Below, in pieces: positions 13,331-24,018 of a stretch of 64,000 bases of DNA; positions within the stretch are counted from its first letter, which is position 1; every line of letters begins with the position of its first letter. This DNA comes from Pectobacterium sp. CFBP8739 (GTDB lineage Bacteria > Pseudomonadota > Gammaproteobacteria > Enterobacterales > Enterobacteriaceae). Location of the stretch: positions 1 to 64,000 of the forward strand of contig NZ_JACDRR010000023.1 in the NCBI RefSeq assembly GCF_013449375.1, given 5' to 3'. The notes beneath the pieces were generated by a model, which made no database searches, had not been told where the DNA came from, and was given only the letters and a program-made list of their open reading frames with translations. The position numbers and the translations under genes are program-made.

Positions 13331-14728
13331 TTATGACGATAGAGTTCTGATTAAATTGGAAAAATCTTCTTTGATGTCGTGGCTTTCTTCACGCAACTGC
13401 TCAATTTTACGGCAGGCATGCAACACCGTCGTATGGTCACGCCCGCCAAAGGCATCGCCGATTTCCGGCAGGCTGTGATTCGTCAGTTCTTTCGCCAACG
13501 CCATCGCCATCTGGCGCGGACGCGCCACCGAGCGGGAACGACGTTTAGACAGCAGGTCGGCTACTTTGATTTTATAGTATTCCGCCACGGTCTTTTGAAT
13601 ATTGTCGATAGTAACCAGTTTTTCCTGCAACGCCAGCAGATCGCGCAGCGCCTCACGCACAAAATCAATAGTGATCGAGCGGCCGGTAAAATTGGCATTC
13701 GCGATAACGCGGTTCAGTGCGCCTTCCAGCTCACGCACGTTAGAACGCAGGCGCTTGGCAATAAAGAACGCCACTTCACCAGGCAGGCGGATGTCGTTTT
13801 CATCCGCTTTCTTCATCAGAATCGCCACGCGAGTTTCCAGCTCTGGCGGTTCAATCGCGACCGTTAACCCCCAACCAAAGCGGGATTTCAGGCGATCTTC
13901 CACACCGTTGATCTCTTTCGGGTAGCGGTCAGACGTCAGAATAATTTGCTGATTGCCTTCCAGTAACGCATTAAAGGTATGAAAGAATTCTTCCTGCGAG
14001 CGCTCTTTATTAGCAAAGAATTGAATATCATCGATAAGCAGTGCATCAACAGAACGGTAGTAGCGTTTGAATTCTTCAATCGCATTGTTCTGCAAGGCTT
14101 TCACCATATCCTGCACGAAGCGCTCGGAGTGCATGTAGACCACTTTCGCGTTGGGTTTGCGGGCAATGATGCCATTTCCCACCGCGTGCAACAGGTGCGT
14201 TTTACCCAAGCCGGTACCGCCATAAAGAAACAGCGGATTATAGGCACCGCCTGGGTTATCGGCCACCTGACGCGCCGCCGCGCGTGCTAACTGGTTCGAT
14301 TTACCCTCAACGAAGTTATCAAACGTATGCTTGGGGTTCACATTGGAACGATAAGTATGCTCTGCCTGTACCGGCGAATTATCCCAACTTGGACGTACCG
14401 GAGCTGATCGCACCTGCTGCGCAGGCGCAGCACTGACCTGCTTATGATGCGGCTGCGTAGGCTGGCTGAGAGCCTGAACCAGCGGTTTACTCCCCACCTC
14501 GAAACGCAGCAAAGGGGCATCCATCCCGCAGAAATCATTCAGCAGGCCATTGATATTATTTAAATATTTATCACGAACCCAATCCAGTACAAAGCGATTA
14601 GGGGCGTAGAGCGCCAGAGTGTTATCACTCAGCTCCGCCTGTAACGGGCGTATCCACATACTGAATTCTGTGGCAGGTAACTCATCCTGCAAACGGGCAA
14701 GACACTGCTGCCAAAGCGAAAGCGACAC
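13331..14728 (-). CDS. dnaA: Chromosomal replication initiator DnaA
   Basis: AAA+ initiator that binds TTATCCACA boxes and opens oriC. The N-terminal domain begins [19 protein letters not shown]. Walker A ([13 protein letters not shown]), Walker B (LLIDDIQFF) and the C-terminal DNA-binding signature ([15 protein letters not shown]) are intact. The start is the GTG at 14728, which reproduces the E. coli N-terminus and gives 465 residues; upstream in-frame starts add a non-homologous leader. Two DnaA boxes lie upstream, consistent with autoregulation. Confidence 0.97.
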   Translation of the reverse strand: MSLSLWQQCLARLQDELPATEFSMWIRPLQAELSDNTLALYAPNRFVLDWVRDKYLNNINGLLNDFCGMDAPLLRFEVGSKPLVQALSQPTQPHHKQVSAAPAQQVRSAPVRPSWDNSPVQAEHTYRSNVNPKHTFDNFVEGKSNQLARAAARQVADNPGGAYNPLFLYGGTGLGKTHLLHAVGNGIIARKPNAKVVYMHSERFVQDMVKALQNNAIEEFKRYYRSVDALLIDDIQFFANKERSQEEFFHTFNALLEGNQQIILTSDRYPKEINGVEDRLKSRFGWGLTVAIEPPELETRVAILMKKADENDIRLPGEVAFFIAKRLRSNVRELEGALNRVIANANFTGRSITIDFVREALRDLLALQEKLVTIDNIQKTVAEYYKIKVADLLSKRRSRSVARPRQMAMALAKELTNHSLPEIGDAFGGRDHTTVLHACRKIEQLREESHDIKEDFSNLIRTLSS

Positions 14729-14810
14729 GGCGGACTCCACTCGAACAAGAACGATCAAAAAGAAAAGAATAAGATGTTATTTATGTAACTCATGATTTTT
14801 GGTGTCTGCG

Positions 14811-14819
14811 TTATCCACA
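14811..14819 (+). promoter_or_regulatory. DnaA box upstream of dnaA
   Basis: A perfect TTATCCACA lies 82 bp upstream of the dnaA start codon, in the position of the autoregulatory box of the enterobacterial dnaA promoter. A weaker TTATCCCGA is at 14870-14878. Confidence 0.8.
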
Positions 14820-14967
14820 CTTGCATCATTCACAATTCAGATAGCAGACACACCACATAGCGCGGCGATTTATCCCGACGATCCATTAAAAGGATCGCTG
14901 ACGGGACCGCGGATCATACCCTAATCCGCCAAAGAGATCTTCCCCTTCTACACAGTTTCGATCCTTT

Positions 14968-14976
14968 TTATCCACA
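14968..14976 (+). promoter_or_regulatory. Second DnaA box in the dnaA-rpmH intergenic region
   Basis: Perfect TTATCCACA, 149 bp from the first box. About ten GATC sites are scattered between 14880 and 15130. In enterobacteria the working origin is at mnmG/mioC, so these boxes more likely regulate dnaA or titrate DnaA than act as an origin. The 14729-15399 gap otherwise holds the divergent dnaA and rpmH promoters. Confidence 0.75.
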
Positions 14977-15131
14977 GGCTATTCTTATCGCGGTTCCCTG
15001 CGTCACGCCAAATGGACGGCGAGTCGGCATTTTATCCCCGCCTGATGAAACGCACTTAAGCATACCTTCGGAGACACGATCGTTACGGTGATATCGATCA
15101 TGATCTTACCGGACAGATCGTTGGAGGATCC

Positions 15132-15159
15132 TTGCGCTTTGCAATAGAGTCCGTATAAT
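15132..15159 (+). promoter_or_regulatory. Upstream promoter candidate for rpmH
   Basis: TTGCGC (15132-15137) and a consensus TATAAT (15154-15159) are 16 bp apart. A GC-rich stretch follows at the expected start, as in growth-rate-regulated promoters. Confidence 0.55.
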
Positions 15160-15250
15160 TCCCTGCCCGCGCGTCTACGCCTTTCTGTGCTCTGACAGGC
15201 AGAAATTCCAAAAATAGTCGGAATGGCTGGCGTGTGAAGTGTGATGTTAA

Positions 15251-15279
15251 TTGACTCAGGACTGTACAATTATTACAAT
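15251..15279 (+). promoter_or_regulatory. Main promoter candidate for rpmH-rnpA-yidD-yidC
   Basis: TTGACT (15251-15256) and TACAAT (15274-15279) with a 17-bp spacer give a near-consensus sigma-70 promoter about 115 bp before the rpmH start codon. Confidence 0.7.
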
Positions 15280-15387
15280 CCTGCCTCTTTCCGTTATATA
15301 GACTGTGATATGCGATTGAGGCGTCGGTCATTTTCACGCCGAACAGCCAAACGCGTTTACTGTGAAGTTATAATTTTCCAAGTTTAG

Positions 15388-15540
<153 letters not shown>

Positions 15541-15558
15541 TAAAAGCTAACCCACCGA

Positions 15559-15918
15559 GTGGTTAAGCTCGCATTTCCCAGGGAGTTACGTTTGTTAACT
15601 CCCAGTCATTTCACTTTCGTCTTCCAGCAACCGCAACGGGCTGGCACGCCGCAAATTACCATACTCGGCCGCCTGAACTCGCTGGGGCATCCCCGCATCG
15701 GTCTTACCGTCGCCAAAAAGCATGTCAAACGTGCTCATGAACGCAATCGGATTAAACGCCTGACGCGCGAAAGCTTTCGCCTGCATCAACATTCATTGCC
15801 TGCAATGGATTTTGTCGTGCTCGTGAAAAAAGGGGTGTCTGAGCTGGATAACCGCACTCTGACGGAAGCATTGGAAAAACTATGGCGTCGGCACCGTCGT
15901 TTGGCTCCCGACTCCTGA
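15559..15918 (+). CDS. rnpA: Ribonuclease P protein component
   Basis: Protein subunit of RNase P, which with the M1 RNA trims the 5' leader from tRNA precursors. The 119 residues carry the RNR motif ([12 protein letters not shown]). The start is a GTG at 15559, as in E. coli, giving [16 protein letters not shown]. It begins 18 bp after rpmH and overlaps the start of yidD by 37 bp in another frame. Confidence 0.96.
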   Translation: MVKLAFPRELRLLTPSHFTFVFQQPQRAGTPQITILGRLNSLGHPRIGLTVAKKHVKRAHERNRIKRLTRESFRLHQHSLPAMDFVVLVKKGVSELDNRTLTEALEKLWRRHRRLAPDS

Positions 15919-16139
15919 TCGGGTTGATACGCGGTTATCAACTCGTTATCAGCCCGTTACTCGGACCACATTGCCGGTTCCGGCCAACGTGCTCGCAATA
16001 CGGGATTGAAGCAATACGCAGGTTCGGCATGATAAAAGGCTGTTGGTTGACGCTTAAACGCGTATTAAAATGCCATCCTTTGAACCCTGGTGGTGATGAT
16101 CCCGTACCGCCAAAAACCGACAATAACAGAGAACATTAA
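15882..16139 (+). CDS. yidD: Membrane protein insertion efficiency factor YidD
   Basis: Small membrane-associated protein of 85 residues thought to help YidC-dependent insertion. It has an amphipathic N-terminal region and the family block [18 protein letters not shown] with conserved cysteines, then [15 protein letters not shown]. It overlaps rnpA by 37 bp and ends two bases before yidC, the standard arrangement. Confidence 0.94.
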   Translation: MASAPSFGSRLLIGLIRGYQLVISPLLGPHCRFRPTCSQYGIEAIRRFGMIKGCWLTLKRVLKCHPLNPGGDDPVPPKTDNNREH

Positions 16140-16141
16140 CG

Positions 16142-17776
16142 ATGGATTCGCAACGCAATCTTCTTCTCATCGCTCTGCTATTCGTAACCTTTATGCTTTG
16201 GCAGGCTTGGGAAACGGATAAAAATCCGCCAACCACCACGCAGACCATACAGCAGGCGACGAACGCAGTGACCGGTGATGCTAACAACCAGGGCGTACCA
16301 GCCAGCGGTCAAGGCAAACTGATCACGGTGAAAACCGACGTACTGTCGCTGACAATCAATACACGTGGCGGCGATGTCGAGCAAGCCCACCTGCTGGCTT
16401 ACCCAGATACATTGGGTTCAGATAAACCTTTCCATCTGCTGGAAACCACCTCAGAGTTTGTCTATCAAGCTCAGAGCGGTTTAACGGGCAAAAACGGCCC
16501 AGATAACCCAGCTAACGGCCCACGTCCGCTGTTTACCACCACGCAAGATAGCTTCGAACTGGCTGATGGCCAGAACGAACTGCGTATTCCGCTGACCTAC
16601 ACCGCGGCTGACGGAGTGGTTTACACCAAAACGTTTGTTCTGAAACGTGGCGGCTATGCACTGAACGTTGACTATAGTGTCAACAACACCAGCGCTCAAC
16701 CTCTGGAACTTACGCTGTTCGGTCAGTTAAAGCAGTCTATCGATCTGCCTAAGCACCGTGACACCGGCAGCAGCAACTTTGCACTGCACACCTACCGTGG
16801 CGCGGCGTTTTCTTCCAGCGAAGACAAGTACAAAAAGTACAGCTTCAGCGACATGGACGAAAACCTGAACGTCACGACCAACAGTGGTTGGGTGGCAATG
16901 CTGCAACAGTATTTCGCCACTGCGTGGATTCCAACGACGGCAGGCGCGAATACGTTCTATACCAGTAAACTGGGTAACGGCCAGGCTGCGATTGGCTTCA
17001 AAGCCGCGCCGGTTGTGGTTGCCGCAGGTAGCCAACAGAACCTGAACGCGACGCTGTGGGTCGGCCCAGAAATTCAGGACAAGATGGCTGCTGTCGCACC
17101 GCATCTGGATCTGACCGTAGATTACGGCTGGCTGTGGTTTATTTCTCAGCCGCTGTTTAAGCTGCTGAAATTCCTGCACGGCTTTATCGGCAACTGGGGC
17201 TTCTCCATCATTGCCATTACCTTTATCGTTCGTGGCGTGATGTATCCGCTGACGAAAGCGCAATACACCTCGATGGCGAAAATGCGCTTGCTGCAACCTA
17301 AATTGCAGGCGATGCGTGAGCGTATTGGTGATGACAAACAGCGCATGAGTCAGGAAATGATGGCGCTGTACAAGTCAGAGAAAGTGAACCCGCTGGGCGG
17401 TTGTTTCCCACTGCTGATTCAGATGCCAATCTTCCTGGCACTGTATTACATGCTGATGGGCTCCGTTGAACTGCGTCACGCGCCGTTCGCCCTGTGGATT
17501 CATGACCTGTCCGCACAAGACCCGTACTACATTCTGCCGATCCTGATGGGCGTGACGATGTTCTTCATCCAGAAGATGTCACCCACCACCGTGACCGACC
17601 CAATGCAGCAGAAGATCATGACCTACATGCCGGTCATCTTTACCGTCTTCTTCCTGTGGTTCCCGTCAGGTCTGGTTATGTACTACATCGTGAGTAACCT
17701 GGTTACCATTCTCCAGCAGCAGTTGATCTACCGCGGTCTGGAAAAACGTGGTTTGCATAGCCGCGAGAAAAAGTAA
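16142..17776 (+). CDS. yidC: Membrane protein insertase YidC
   Basis: Inner-membrane insertase and chaperone of 544 residues. An N-terminal transmembrane segment (residues about 5-22) is followed by a large periplasmic domain (to about 340) and five C-terminal membrane segments containing [16 protein letters not shown] and the hydrophilic-groove Arg. The basic tail ([12 protein letters not shown]) is typical. It is the last gene of the rpmH operon; a strong terminator follows. Confidence 0.97.
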   Translation: MDSQRNLLLIALLFVTFMLWQAWETDKNPPTTTQTIQQATNAVTGDANNQGVPASGQGKLITVKTDVLSLTINTRGGDVEQAHLLAYPDTLGSDKPFHLLETTSEFVYQAQSGLTGKNGPDNPANGPRPLFTTTQDSFELADGQNELRIPLTYTAADGVVYTKTFVLKRGGYALNVDYSVNNTSAQPLELTLFGQLKQSIDLPKHRDTGSSNFALHTYRGAAFSSSEDKYKKYSFSDMDENLNVTTNSGWVAMLQQYFATAWIPTTAGANTFYTSKLGNGQAAIGFKAAPVVVAAGSQQNLNATLWVGPEIQDKMAAVAPHLDLTVDYGWLWFISQPLFKLLKFLHGFIGNWGFSIIAITFIVRGVMYPLTKAQYTSMAKMRLLQPKLQAMRERIGDDKQRMSQEMMALYKSEKVNPLGGCFPLLIQMPIFLALYYMLMGSVELRHAPFALWIHDLSAQDPYYILPILMGVTMFFIQKMSPTTVTDPMQQKIMTYMPVIFTVFFLWFPSGLVMYYIVSNLVTILQQQLIYRGLEKRGLHSREKK

Positions 17777-17806
17777 TCCGGTTGATAGCTAACCGATAGA
17801 AAGCGT

Positions 17807-17836
17807 AAGGCGGTCATTGACCGCCTTATTTTTTTA
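17807..17836 (+). terminator. Rho-independent terminator after yidC
   Basis: Perfect 9-bp stem AAGGCGGTC / GACCGCCTT with a 3-base loop (17807-17815, 17819-17827), followed by ATTTTTTTT. It separates the rpmH-yidC operon from mnmE. Confidence 0.92.
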
Positions 17837-17905
17837 ATGGCTGTTTTATCAGCCAACGACACGTAAAATAGCCTGCCAGACAGGCATCAATGCAGAGAGA
17901 ACATC

Positions 17906-19270
17906 ATGAGTAATACCGACACCATCGTCGCCCAAGCCACGCCACCGGGACGCGGAGGCGTGGGTATTTTACGCATTTCAGGACAGGCGGCCACAGACGT
18001 GGCGTATGCCGTTCTGGGTAAGCTCCCTAAGCCGCGTCACGCCGATTATCTGCCGTTCCGTGATGCCAACGGGACCACACTCGATCAGGGTATCGCCCTC
18101 TGGTTTCCCGGTCCGAATTCCTTTACTGGTGAAGACGTACTGGAACTTCAGGGTCACGGCGGTCCGGTTATTCTTGATTTGCTCCTGCAACGTATTCTGA
18201 CACTGCCCAACGTGCGCATTGCACGCCCTGGCGAATTCTCTGAACGTGCCTTCCTGAACGACAAACTCGATCTCGCGCAAGCGGAAGCCATCGCCGATCT
18301 GATTGACGCCAGTTCGGAGCAAGCCGCTCGCTCAGCGCTGAACTCTCTGCAAGGCGTATTCTCCACTCGTATAAATCAGTTAGTGGAAGCACTCACTCAC
18401 CTGCGAATCTACGTCGAAGCGGCCATCGACTTCCCAGATGAAGAGATCGACTTTCTCTCCGATGGCAAAATTGAAGCGCAGTTAAATGGTGTGATGGCCG
18501 ATCTGGATGCCGTCAGAGCCGAAGCCCATCAAGGTAGCCTGTTGCGTGAAGGAATGAAGGTCGTAATTGCAGGTCGTCCTAATGCCGGTAAATCCAGCCT
18601 ACTCAATGCGTTAGCCGGTCGTGATGCAGCGATTGTTACGGATATTGCCGGAACCACGCGCGACGTACTACGTGAACACATCCACATCGACGGTATGCCG
18701 CTACACATCATCGACACCGCCGGACTACGCGATGCCAGCGATGAAGTCGAACGTATTGGTATTGAGCGCGCCTGGCAGGAAATCGAACAAGCCGATCGCG
18801 TGCTATTCATGGTGGACGGCACCACGACGCAAGCGACGCAACCAGAGCAAATCTGGCCCGAATTTATGGCACGCCTGCCAAAAACACTACCGATTACCGT
18901 AGTGCGCAATAAAGCAGACATCACAGGCGAGACGCTCGGCATAGAAGATGTGAACACCCACTCACTTATTCGTCTTTCTGCCCGCACAGGTGAAGGCGTG
19001 GACACGCTGCGCAACCACCTTAAACAGAGCATGGGGTTCACCAGCAACACCGAAGGCGGTTTCCTGGCGCGACGTCGCCACCTGCAAGCATTGGAACTAG
19101 CAGCACAGCACCTGATTCAAGGGAAAGAGCAACTGGTGAGCGCCTACGCAGGCGAACTGCTGGCAGAAGAACTGCGGCTGGCGCAGCAGTCCCTGAGTGA
19201 AATCACCGGTGAATTCACCTCTGACGACCTGCTAGGCCGCATTTTTTCGAGTTTCTGTATCGGCAAATAA
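17906..19270 (+). CDS. mnmE: tRNA modification GTPase MnmE (TrmE)
   Basis: With MnmG it forms the 5-carboxymethylaminomethyl group on wobble uridine of certain tRNAs. The 454 residues are full length: the N-terminal formyl-THF-binding domain ([16 protein letters not shown]), the G domain in the middle ([23 protein letters not shown]) and the C-terminal FCIGK with its catalytic cysteine. The last 18 bases (TTCTGTATCGGCAAATAA) correspond to the known insertion point of SGI1-type genomic islands. A restriction-modification operon starts 117 bp downstream. Confidence 0.97.
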   Translation: MSNTDTIVAQATPPGRGGVGILRISGQAATDVAYAVLGKLPKPRHADYLPFRDANGTTLDQGIALWFPGPNSFTGEDVLELQGHGGPVILDLLLQRILTLPNVRIARPGEFSERAFLNDKLDLAQAEAIADLIDASSEQAARSALNSLQGVFSTRINQLVEALTHLRIYVEAAIDFPDEEIDFLSDGKIEAQLNGVMADLDAVRAEAHQGSLLREGMKVVIAGRPNAGKSSLLNALAGRDAAIVTDIAGTTRDVLREHIHIDGMPLHIIDTAGLRDASDEVERIGIERAWQEIEQADRVLFMVDGTTTQATQPEQIWPEFMARLPKTLPITVVRNKADITGETLGIEDVNTHSLIRLSARTGEGVDTLRNHLKQSMGFTSNTEGGFLARRRHLQALELAAQHLIQGKEQLVSAYAGELLAEELRLAQQSLSEITGEFTSDDLLGRIFSSFCIGK

Positions 19271-19386
19271 TGTTGAGTTTGTAAGCGTCCACTCACTTCC
19301 ACTGACCCCGCATGGCAGATTGTTGTGCGGGTAAGATCAAACCTAATGCATATGTAAACAGATTCAGTTAGGAAACCAGTCGTAAA

Positions 19387-20952
19387 ATGAACGCAAAAAT
19401 CAACCAAGACAGTATTAACAAAGCATTGTGGGCGGCTTGCGACACTTTCCGCGGAACTATCAGCGCAGACACCTATAAAGACTTCATCCTCACCATGTTG
19501 TTCCTTAAGTACATTTCTGACGTATGGCAGGATCATTACGATGGTTACAAAGCACAGTACGGTGATGAACCAGAGCTCATCGAAGAAATGATGAAGAATG
19601 AGCGTTTTGTCATCCCAGATGTAGAAATTAGAGACAATAAAGGTAATTTGAAGGAAGTATTCAGAGCAAACTTTTATGCCTTGTATGAACGTCGTCATGA
19701 ACCGGGCAATGGTGAGCGCATCGACCAAGCATTGCACGCCATTGAAGAAGCCAATGGCACCAAACTCAAAGATGCTGGGAAAAGCGTGTTCCAAGATATC
19801 TCTTTCAATACCGACCGCTTAGGTGAAGAGAAACAGAAAAACAGCATCTTGCGTTATCTGCTGGAAGACTTTGCCAAGCCAGATCTCAACCTCAAACCTA
19901 GTCGCGTCGGTACACTGGATGTGATTGGTAACGCCTACGAGTACTTAATCAAAAACTTTGCCGCCAGTGGCGGCCAAAAAGCTGGCGAGTTTTATACGCC
20001 GCCAGAAGTCAGTGACTTGATTGCTGAACTACTTGAGCCACAACCAGGCGACAGCATCTGCGATCCAGCATGTGGTTCTGCATCACTGTTGATGAAGTGT
20101 GGCAGTAAAGTCCGCAGCAACTTTGATAGTAAGAATTATGCCCTCTATGGACAGGAGGCTATTGGTTCTACTTGGTCACTGGCCAAGATGAATATGTTTC
20201 TACACGGCGAAGACAACCACAAAATCGAATGGGGCGACACCATTCGCAATCCTAAGTTACTGGATAAAAACGGCGACTTGATGTTGTTTGATATCGTGAC
20301 CGCTAATCCGCCGTTTTCTTTGGATAAATGGGGCCATGAAGACGCGGAAAAAGACAAGTTCAGCCGTTTCCGACGAGGCATACCGCCAAAAACCAAAGGC
20401 GACTATGCCTTCATTCTGCATATGATTGAGACACTTAAACCGAAGACGGGTCGTATGGGAGTCGTTGTTCCCCACGGCGTGCTGTTCCGTGGCTCTACAG
20501 AAGGCAAAATCCGCCAGAAACTGATCGATGAAAATCTACTGGATGCTGTAATTGGTCTGCCAGAGAAGCTGTTTTACGGGACCGGTATTCCAGCCGCGAT
20601 TCTGATTTTCAAAAAAGAGAAGATCGATGACAACGTGCTGTTTATCGATGCCTCACGCGAATTTAAATCCGGTAAAAATCAGAACCAGCTTAGCGAAGAT
20701 AATATTGCCAAGATCGTCGCAACCTACAAAGCGGGAGAAAACGTCGATAAATACGCCTATCTTGCCAGCCTGAAAGAGATCCAAGATAACGACTATAACC
20801 TCAATATTCCGCGTTATGTCGATACCTTTGAGGAAGAGGAAGAGATCGACCTGCTGGCCGTGCGAGCAGAACGCGAACAGCTCAAAGCTCAACTGACTGA
20901 GCTGGAAACCGAGATGGCGAAATATCTTGAGGAGTTGGGTTATGGTGCCTGA
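19387..20952 (+). CDS. hsdM: Type I restriction-modification system DNA methyltransferase subunit
   Basis: N6-adenine methyltransferase subunit of a type I R-M enzyme, 521 residues. The N-terminal HsdM helical domain is followed by the SAM-binding motif I (DPACGSA, residues 226-232) and the catalytic motif IV NPPF (307-310). It begins at the ATG at 19387, 117 bp after mnmE, and opens a six-gene operon; its end overlaps the start of hsdS by 11 bp. The region looks AT-richer than mnmE and the genes before it, which suggests acquisition. Confidence 0.95.
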   Translation: MNAKINQDSINKALWAACDTFRGTISADTYKDFILTMLFLKYISDVWQDHYDGYKAQYGDEPELIEEMMKNERFVIPDVEIRDNKGNLKEVFRANFYALYERRHEPGNGERIDQALHAIEEANGTKLKDAGKSVFQDISFNTDRLGEEKQKNSILRYLLEDFAKPDLNLKPSRVGTLDVIGNAYEYLIKNFAASGGQKAGEFYTPPEVSDLIAELLEPQPGDSICDPACGSASLLMKCGSKVRSNFDSKNYALYGQEAIGSTWSLAKMNMFLHGEDNHKIEWGDTIRNPKLLDKNGDLMLFDIVTANPPFSLDKWGHEDAEKDKFSRFRRGIPPKTKGDYAFILHMIETLKPKTGRMGVVVPHGVLFRGSTEGKIRQKLIDENLLDAVIGLPEKLFYGTGIPAAILIFKKEKIDDNVLFIDASREFKSGKNQNQLSEDNIAKIVATYKAGENVDKYAYLASLKEIQDNDYNLNIPRYVDTFEEEEEIDLLAVRAEREQLKAQLTELETEMAKYLEELGYGA

Positions 20953-22126
20953 AGGTTGGAGTAAAACATACCTCAAAAATATTATCAGCGGTACGATTAA
21001 GAACGGGTATTCACCACTGCCAGCAGCAAATACAACTGGCTATTGGGTAATGGGCCTAGGCGCACTAACCGACAATGGTATAAACCCTACGGAGATTAAA
21101 CCCGTCGAGCTTGATGCCAAAGTAAAACAAGCTTTGCTTACCAACGGTGACTTTCTTATTAGTCGCTCAAATACACCTGATAAAGTTGGGCGCTCGATTA
21201 GGTTTAAAGGCGAGATTGAAAACTGCTCGTATCCTGATCTCATGATGAAATTTCGTGTTGATCCTGAAAAAGCAGACCCCAATTTCGTGGAGTTCAAACT
21301 ATCGTCTCGAGAAATTAGGCAGTATTTCAAGAGTTGTGCTGCTGGTAGTAGTAGCACAATGGTAAAAATCAACAAATCTGCTGTTGAAAATACACCTCTT
21401 TTACTTCCGTCTTTTTTAGAACAAAAGAAAATAGCCCAAATTATCTCCACCTGGGATAAGGCCATCACCACCACAGAACAACTACTCACCAACGGCCAGC
21501 AGCAGAAAAAAGCTCTGATGCAACAACTGCTCACCGGCAAAAAGCGCCTGCTGGATAAGAATGGGGTTAGGTTTAGTGGAGGGTGGGAAAGCAATCATCT
21601 CAAAAAGCTCCTCCAAATATCAAAGGGGAATCAACTTAATAAAGACACTCTCTCAAAATCTGGTGAATACGCGGTGATAAATGGCGGCATTGAGCCTTCT
21701 GGATATACGAACGAATACAATACGGAAGCTAACACCATCACAATCAGCGAAGGTGGAAATTCTTGTGGTTTTGTAGGATTCCAATCAACCAGATTTTGGT
21801 GTGGTGGTCATTGCTACGCAATTAAGAACCTGAAAATTGACTTGAACTTCACATACCAACTGTTGAAGTTCAATCAATCCAAGATCATGAGACTTCGCGT
21901 TGGATCTGGTCTTCCTAATATCCAAAAGAAAGATTTGGAATCACTATCGGTTGAACATCCTATTTCACGAGAGGAACAACAAAAAATCGCCGCAGTGTTG
22001 TCCACTGCCGATCAGGAAATCACTGCCCTACAACAAAAGCTGAATGCCTTAAAGCAAGAAAAGAAAGCGCTGATGCAGCAGTTGTTGACAGGTAAACGAC
22101 GGGTAAAAATTGAGGAGGCCGCCTGA
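20942..22126 (+). CDS. hsdS: Type I restriction-modification specificity subunit
   Basis: DNA-recognition subunit, 394 residues, which decides the bipartite target of the methylase and nuclease. Two target-recognition domains are each followed by a repeated coiled-coil spacer: KKALMQQLLTGKKRL near residue 190 and KKALMQQLLTGKRRV near 383. The start at 20942 follows GAGGAG and overlaps hsdM. The duplicated spacer DNA (21503-21550 and 22055-22105) is a possible recombination point for domain exchange. The recognised sequence cannot be predicted here. Confidence 0.93.
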   Translation: MVPEGWSKTYLKNIISGTIKNGYSPLPAANTTGYWVMGLGALTDNGINPTEIKPVELDAKVKQALLTNGDFLISRSNTPDKVGRSIRFKGEIENCSYPDLMMKFRVDPEKADPNFVEFKLSSREIRQYFKSCAAGSSSTMVKINKSAVENTPLLLPSFLEQKKIAQIISTWDKAITTTEQLLTNGQQQKKALMQQLLTGKKRLLDKNGVRFSGGWESNHLKKLLQISKGNQLNKDTLSKSGEYAVINGGIEPSGYTNEYNTEANTITISEGGNSCGFVGFQSTRFWCGGHCYAIKNLKIDLNFTYQLLKFNQSKIMRLRVGSGLPNIQKKDLESLSVEHPISREEQQKIAAVLSTADQEITALQQKLNALKQEKKALMQQLLTGKRRVKIEEAA

Positions 22127-22127
22127 T

Positions 22128-24017
22128 ATGGATGAATTTACCCCCGCGGAATTACTGGAGCAACTGCGTCAACTGGATGAACAACCCCGCATAGAAGCCA
22201 AGCGGGCCAGTGACATTGGTCAGTCGGTGATGCAAACCATTTGTGCCTTTGCCAATGAACCCGGGCTTGGTGGTGGCTATTTGCTGTTAGGTATTGATGA
22301 ACCGAATACCCCTGATGAAACCTTCAGCGTTTGTGGGGTAACCGATGCAGATGCATTATTAAATACCATCCAGAGTAACTGCCGTGAGCAGTTCGAAGCC
22401 CCCATTCCGGTGCAAGGTGACGTTACCCAGTTGGAAGGCAAAAAAGTGATTCGCCTATTTGTGCCAGAGCTGGAGCCAGCGGCTAAGCCTTGTACCTTTA
22501 AGGGGAAATTCGATAGCAAAAATAAGCGTAAAACAGGGGTGTGGCGACGCGGGTTGAATGGGGATTACGAATGTAGCCAGCAAGAGCTGGAACCGCTGTT
22601 ATTAGCCAAAAGCGGCATGAGTTATGAGCAGGTACAACTTGCCGATGCAGAATGGGATGATTTAGATCCTTCTGCCATCGCTTTATACCGCACATTGCGC
22701 GCCAAAGTACGCCCTTTTGCTGAAGAGTTACAAGCATCTGATAATGAAATGCTTTATGCCCTGAATCTGGTCAAGAAACAAGGCGACAAATGGGTACCTA
22801 ATATTGCAGGGTTACTGTTGATGGGTAAACCATTGGCACTACGCCGTCTGTTACCAGCTGTACGCGTTGATTATGTACGAATTAATGGCACTCAATGGGT
22901 AGAAGACCCAGAGCAGCGTTTTGCTATTACGCTCGATATACGCGAACCACTACTAAGACTCATTCCAAAGCTTGAAGCCACCATTAGCGATGATCTGCCT
23001 CGCCATTTTCGACTGAAAGACGGCAGTACACAGCGTAGTGATGAGCCATTATTACCCCATAAGGTGATCCGTGAGGCGGTCGTCAACGCAGTAATGCATA
23101 GAGATTATCAGGTCAATCAACCGATTCTGGTTGTACGCTACAGTAACCGTATTGAAATTCGTAATGCGGGCTATTCTCTAAAGCCAGAGATCGCTCTGGG
23201 TGATATGGGGTCAAAACTGCGCAATCCCGTCATTGCCGCCGTTCTTTACGATTTAAGCTTTGCCGAAACCAAAGGATCCGGTATTAAAACCATGCGACGG
23301 TTGCTTGAGCAAGCTGGTTTAACCGCGCCGGTATTTATCAGTAAAGTGATTGAAAATGAGTTTGTTGCAACCTATTTGCTTCATCAGTTGTTAGGTGAAG
23401 AACAGTTGAACTGGTTACAACAATTTGCAGAGTTACATTTAACCGATAATGAAGCCAAAGCCCTACTGCTCGCCAAAGAAACGGGGGCGGTTGATAATGC
23501 AGGTCTTCGAGCTATTTCAGGGTTAGATACATTATCGGCAAGCCAACTACTGCGAAAATTGCACCATCAGTACCATTTGCTGGAGCAAGGTGGCGCAGGT
23601 CCGGCAACGTATTACCAGTTAACGTTACCATTGCAAAATGATGATCAGTTACCACTGTTTTCAACGCATGAAGCAGCGAATGAGACGTCAAATACGAGTG
23701 ACTTTCCTGTTCCGGATGAACTCACTCAAAGGATTGAACAACTCACATCAAAAGCCCGTAAGGACAAACTTTGGCCAATCATTGTTTGGCTATGTGCTTT
23801 ACGTCCCTATAAAGCCGAACAACTGGCCACGCAATTAACACGTAAAGAAACCCCCTTGAAGCACAATCATTTGAATGTGCTCAGAGAGCAAGAAGGTTTG
23901 ATCGATTATCTCCATCCAGAAGTAGTCAATCATCCCAACCAAGCTTACCGCACAACCGCAAAAGGGCTTCAGTGGCTTAAAGCCCATGGCATTGATATTG
24001 ATAGGGGGATACGTTGA
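22128..24017 (+). CDS. AlbA_2/Schlafen-type ATP-binding protein in the type I R-M operon
   Basis: Protein of 629 residues. The N-terminal AlbA_2/Schlafen-like domain (about 1-160, with IEAKRASD and GGGYLLLGID) is followed by a GHKL-like ATP-binding region (REAVVNAVMHRDY near residue 320, IRNAGYS, then ETKGSGIKTMRRLLEQAG) and a long C-terminal part that looks like winged helices. Relatives are annotated as putative transcriptional regulators or divergent AAA-4 proteins and are often found inside hsd operons. The ATG at 22128 is two bases after hsdS and has a GGAGG nearby. Its role (regulation, or an added defence activity) is not established. Confidence 0.8.
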   Translation: MDEFTPAELLEQLRQLDEQPRIEAKRASDIGQSVMQTICAFANEPGLGGGYLLLGIDEPNTPDETFSVCGVTDADALLNTIQSNCREQFEAPIPVQGDVTQLEGKKVIRLFVPELEPAAKPCTFKGKFDSKNKRKTGVWRRGLNGDYECSQQELEPLLLAKSGMSYEQVQLADAEWDDLDPSAIALYRTLRAKVRPFAEELQASDNEMLYALNLVKKQGDKWVPNIAGLLLMGKPLALRRLLPAVRVDYVRINGTQWVEDPEQRFAITLDIREPLLRLIPKLEATISDDLPRHFRLKDGSTQRSDEPLLPHKVIREAVVNAVMHRDYQVNQPILVVRYSNRIEIRNAGYSLKPEIALGDMGSKLRNPVIAAVLYDLSFAETKGSGIKTMRRLLEQAGLTAPVFISKVIENEFVATYLLHQLLGEEQLNWLQQFAELHLTDNEAKALLLAKETGAVDNAGLRAISGLDTLSASQLLRKLHHQYHLLEQGGAGPATYYQLTLPLQNDDQLPLFSTHEAANETSNTSDFPVPDELTQRIEQLTSKARKDKLWPIIVWLCALRPYKAEQLATQLTRKETPLKHNHLNVLREQEGLIDYLHPEVVNHPNQAYRTTAKGLQWLKAHGIDIDRGIR

Positions 24018-24018
24018 T

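Noticed and set aside
19144-19794. 216-codon minus-strand frame across the mnmE-hsdM junction
   Set aside because: Overlaps the end of mnmE and the start of hsdM on the opposite strand and shows no domain; the two forward genes have clear motifs.
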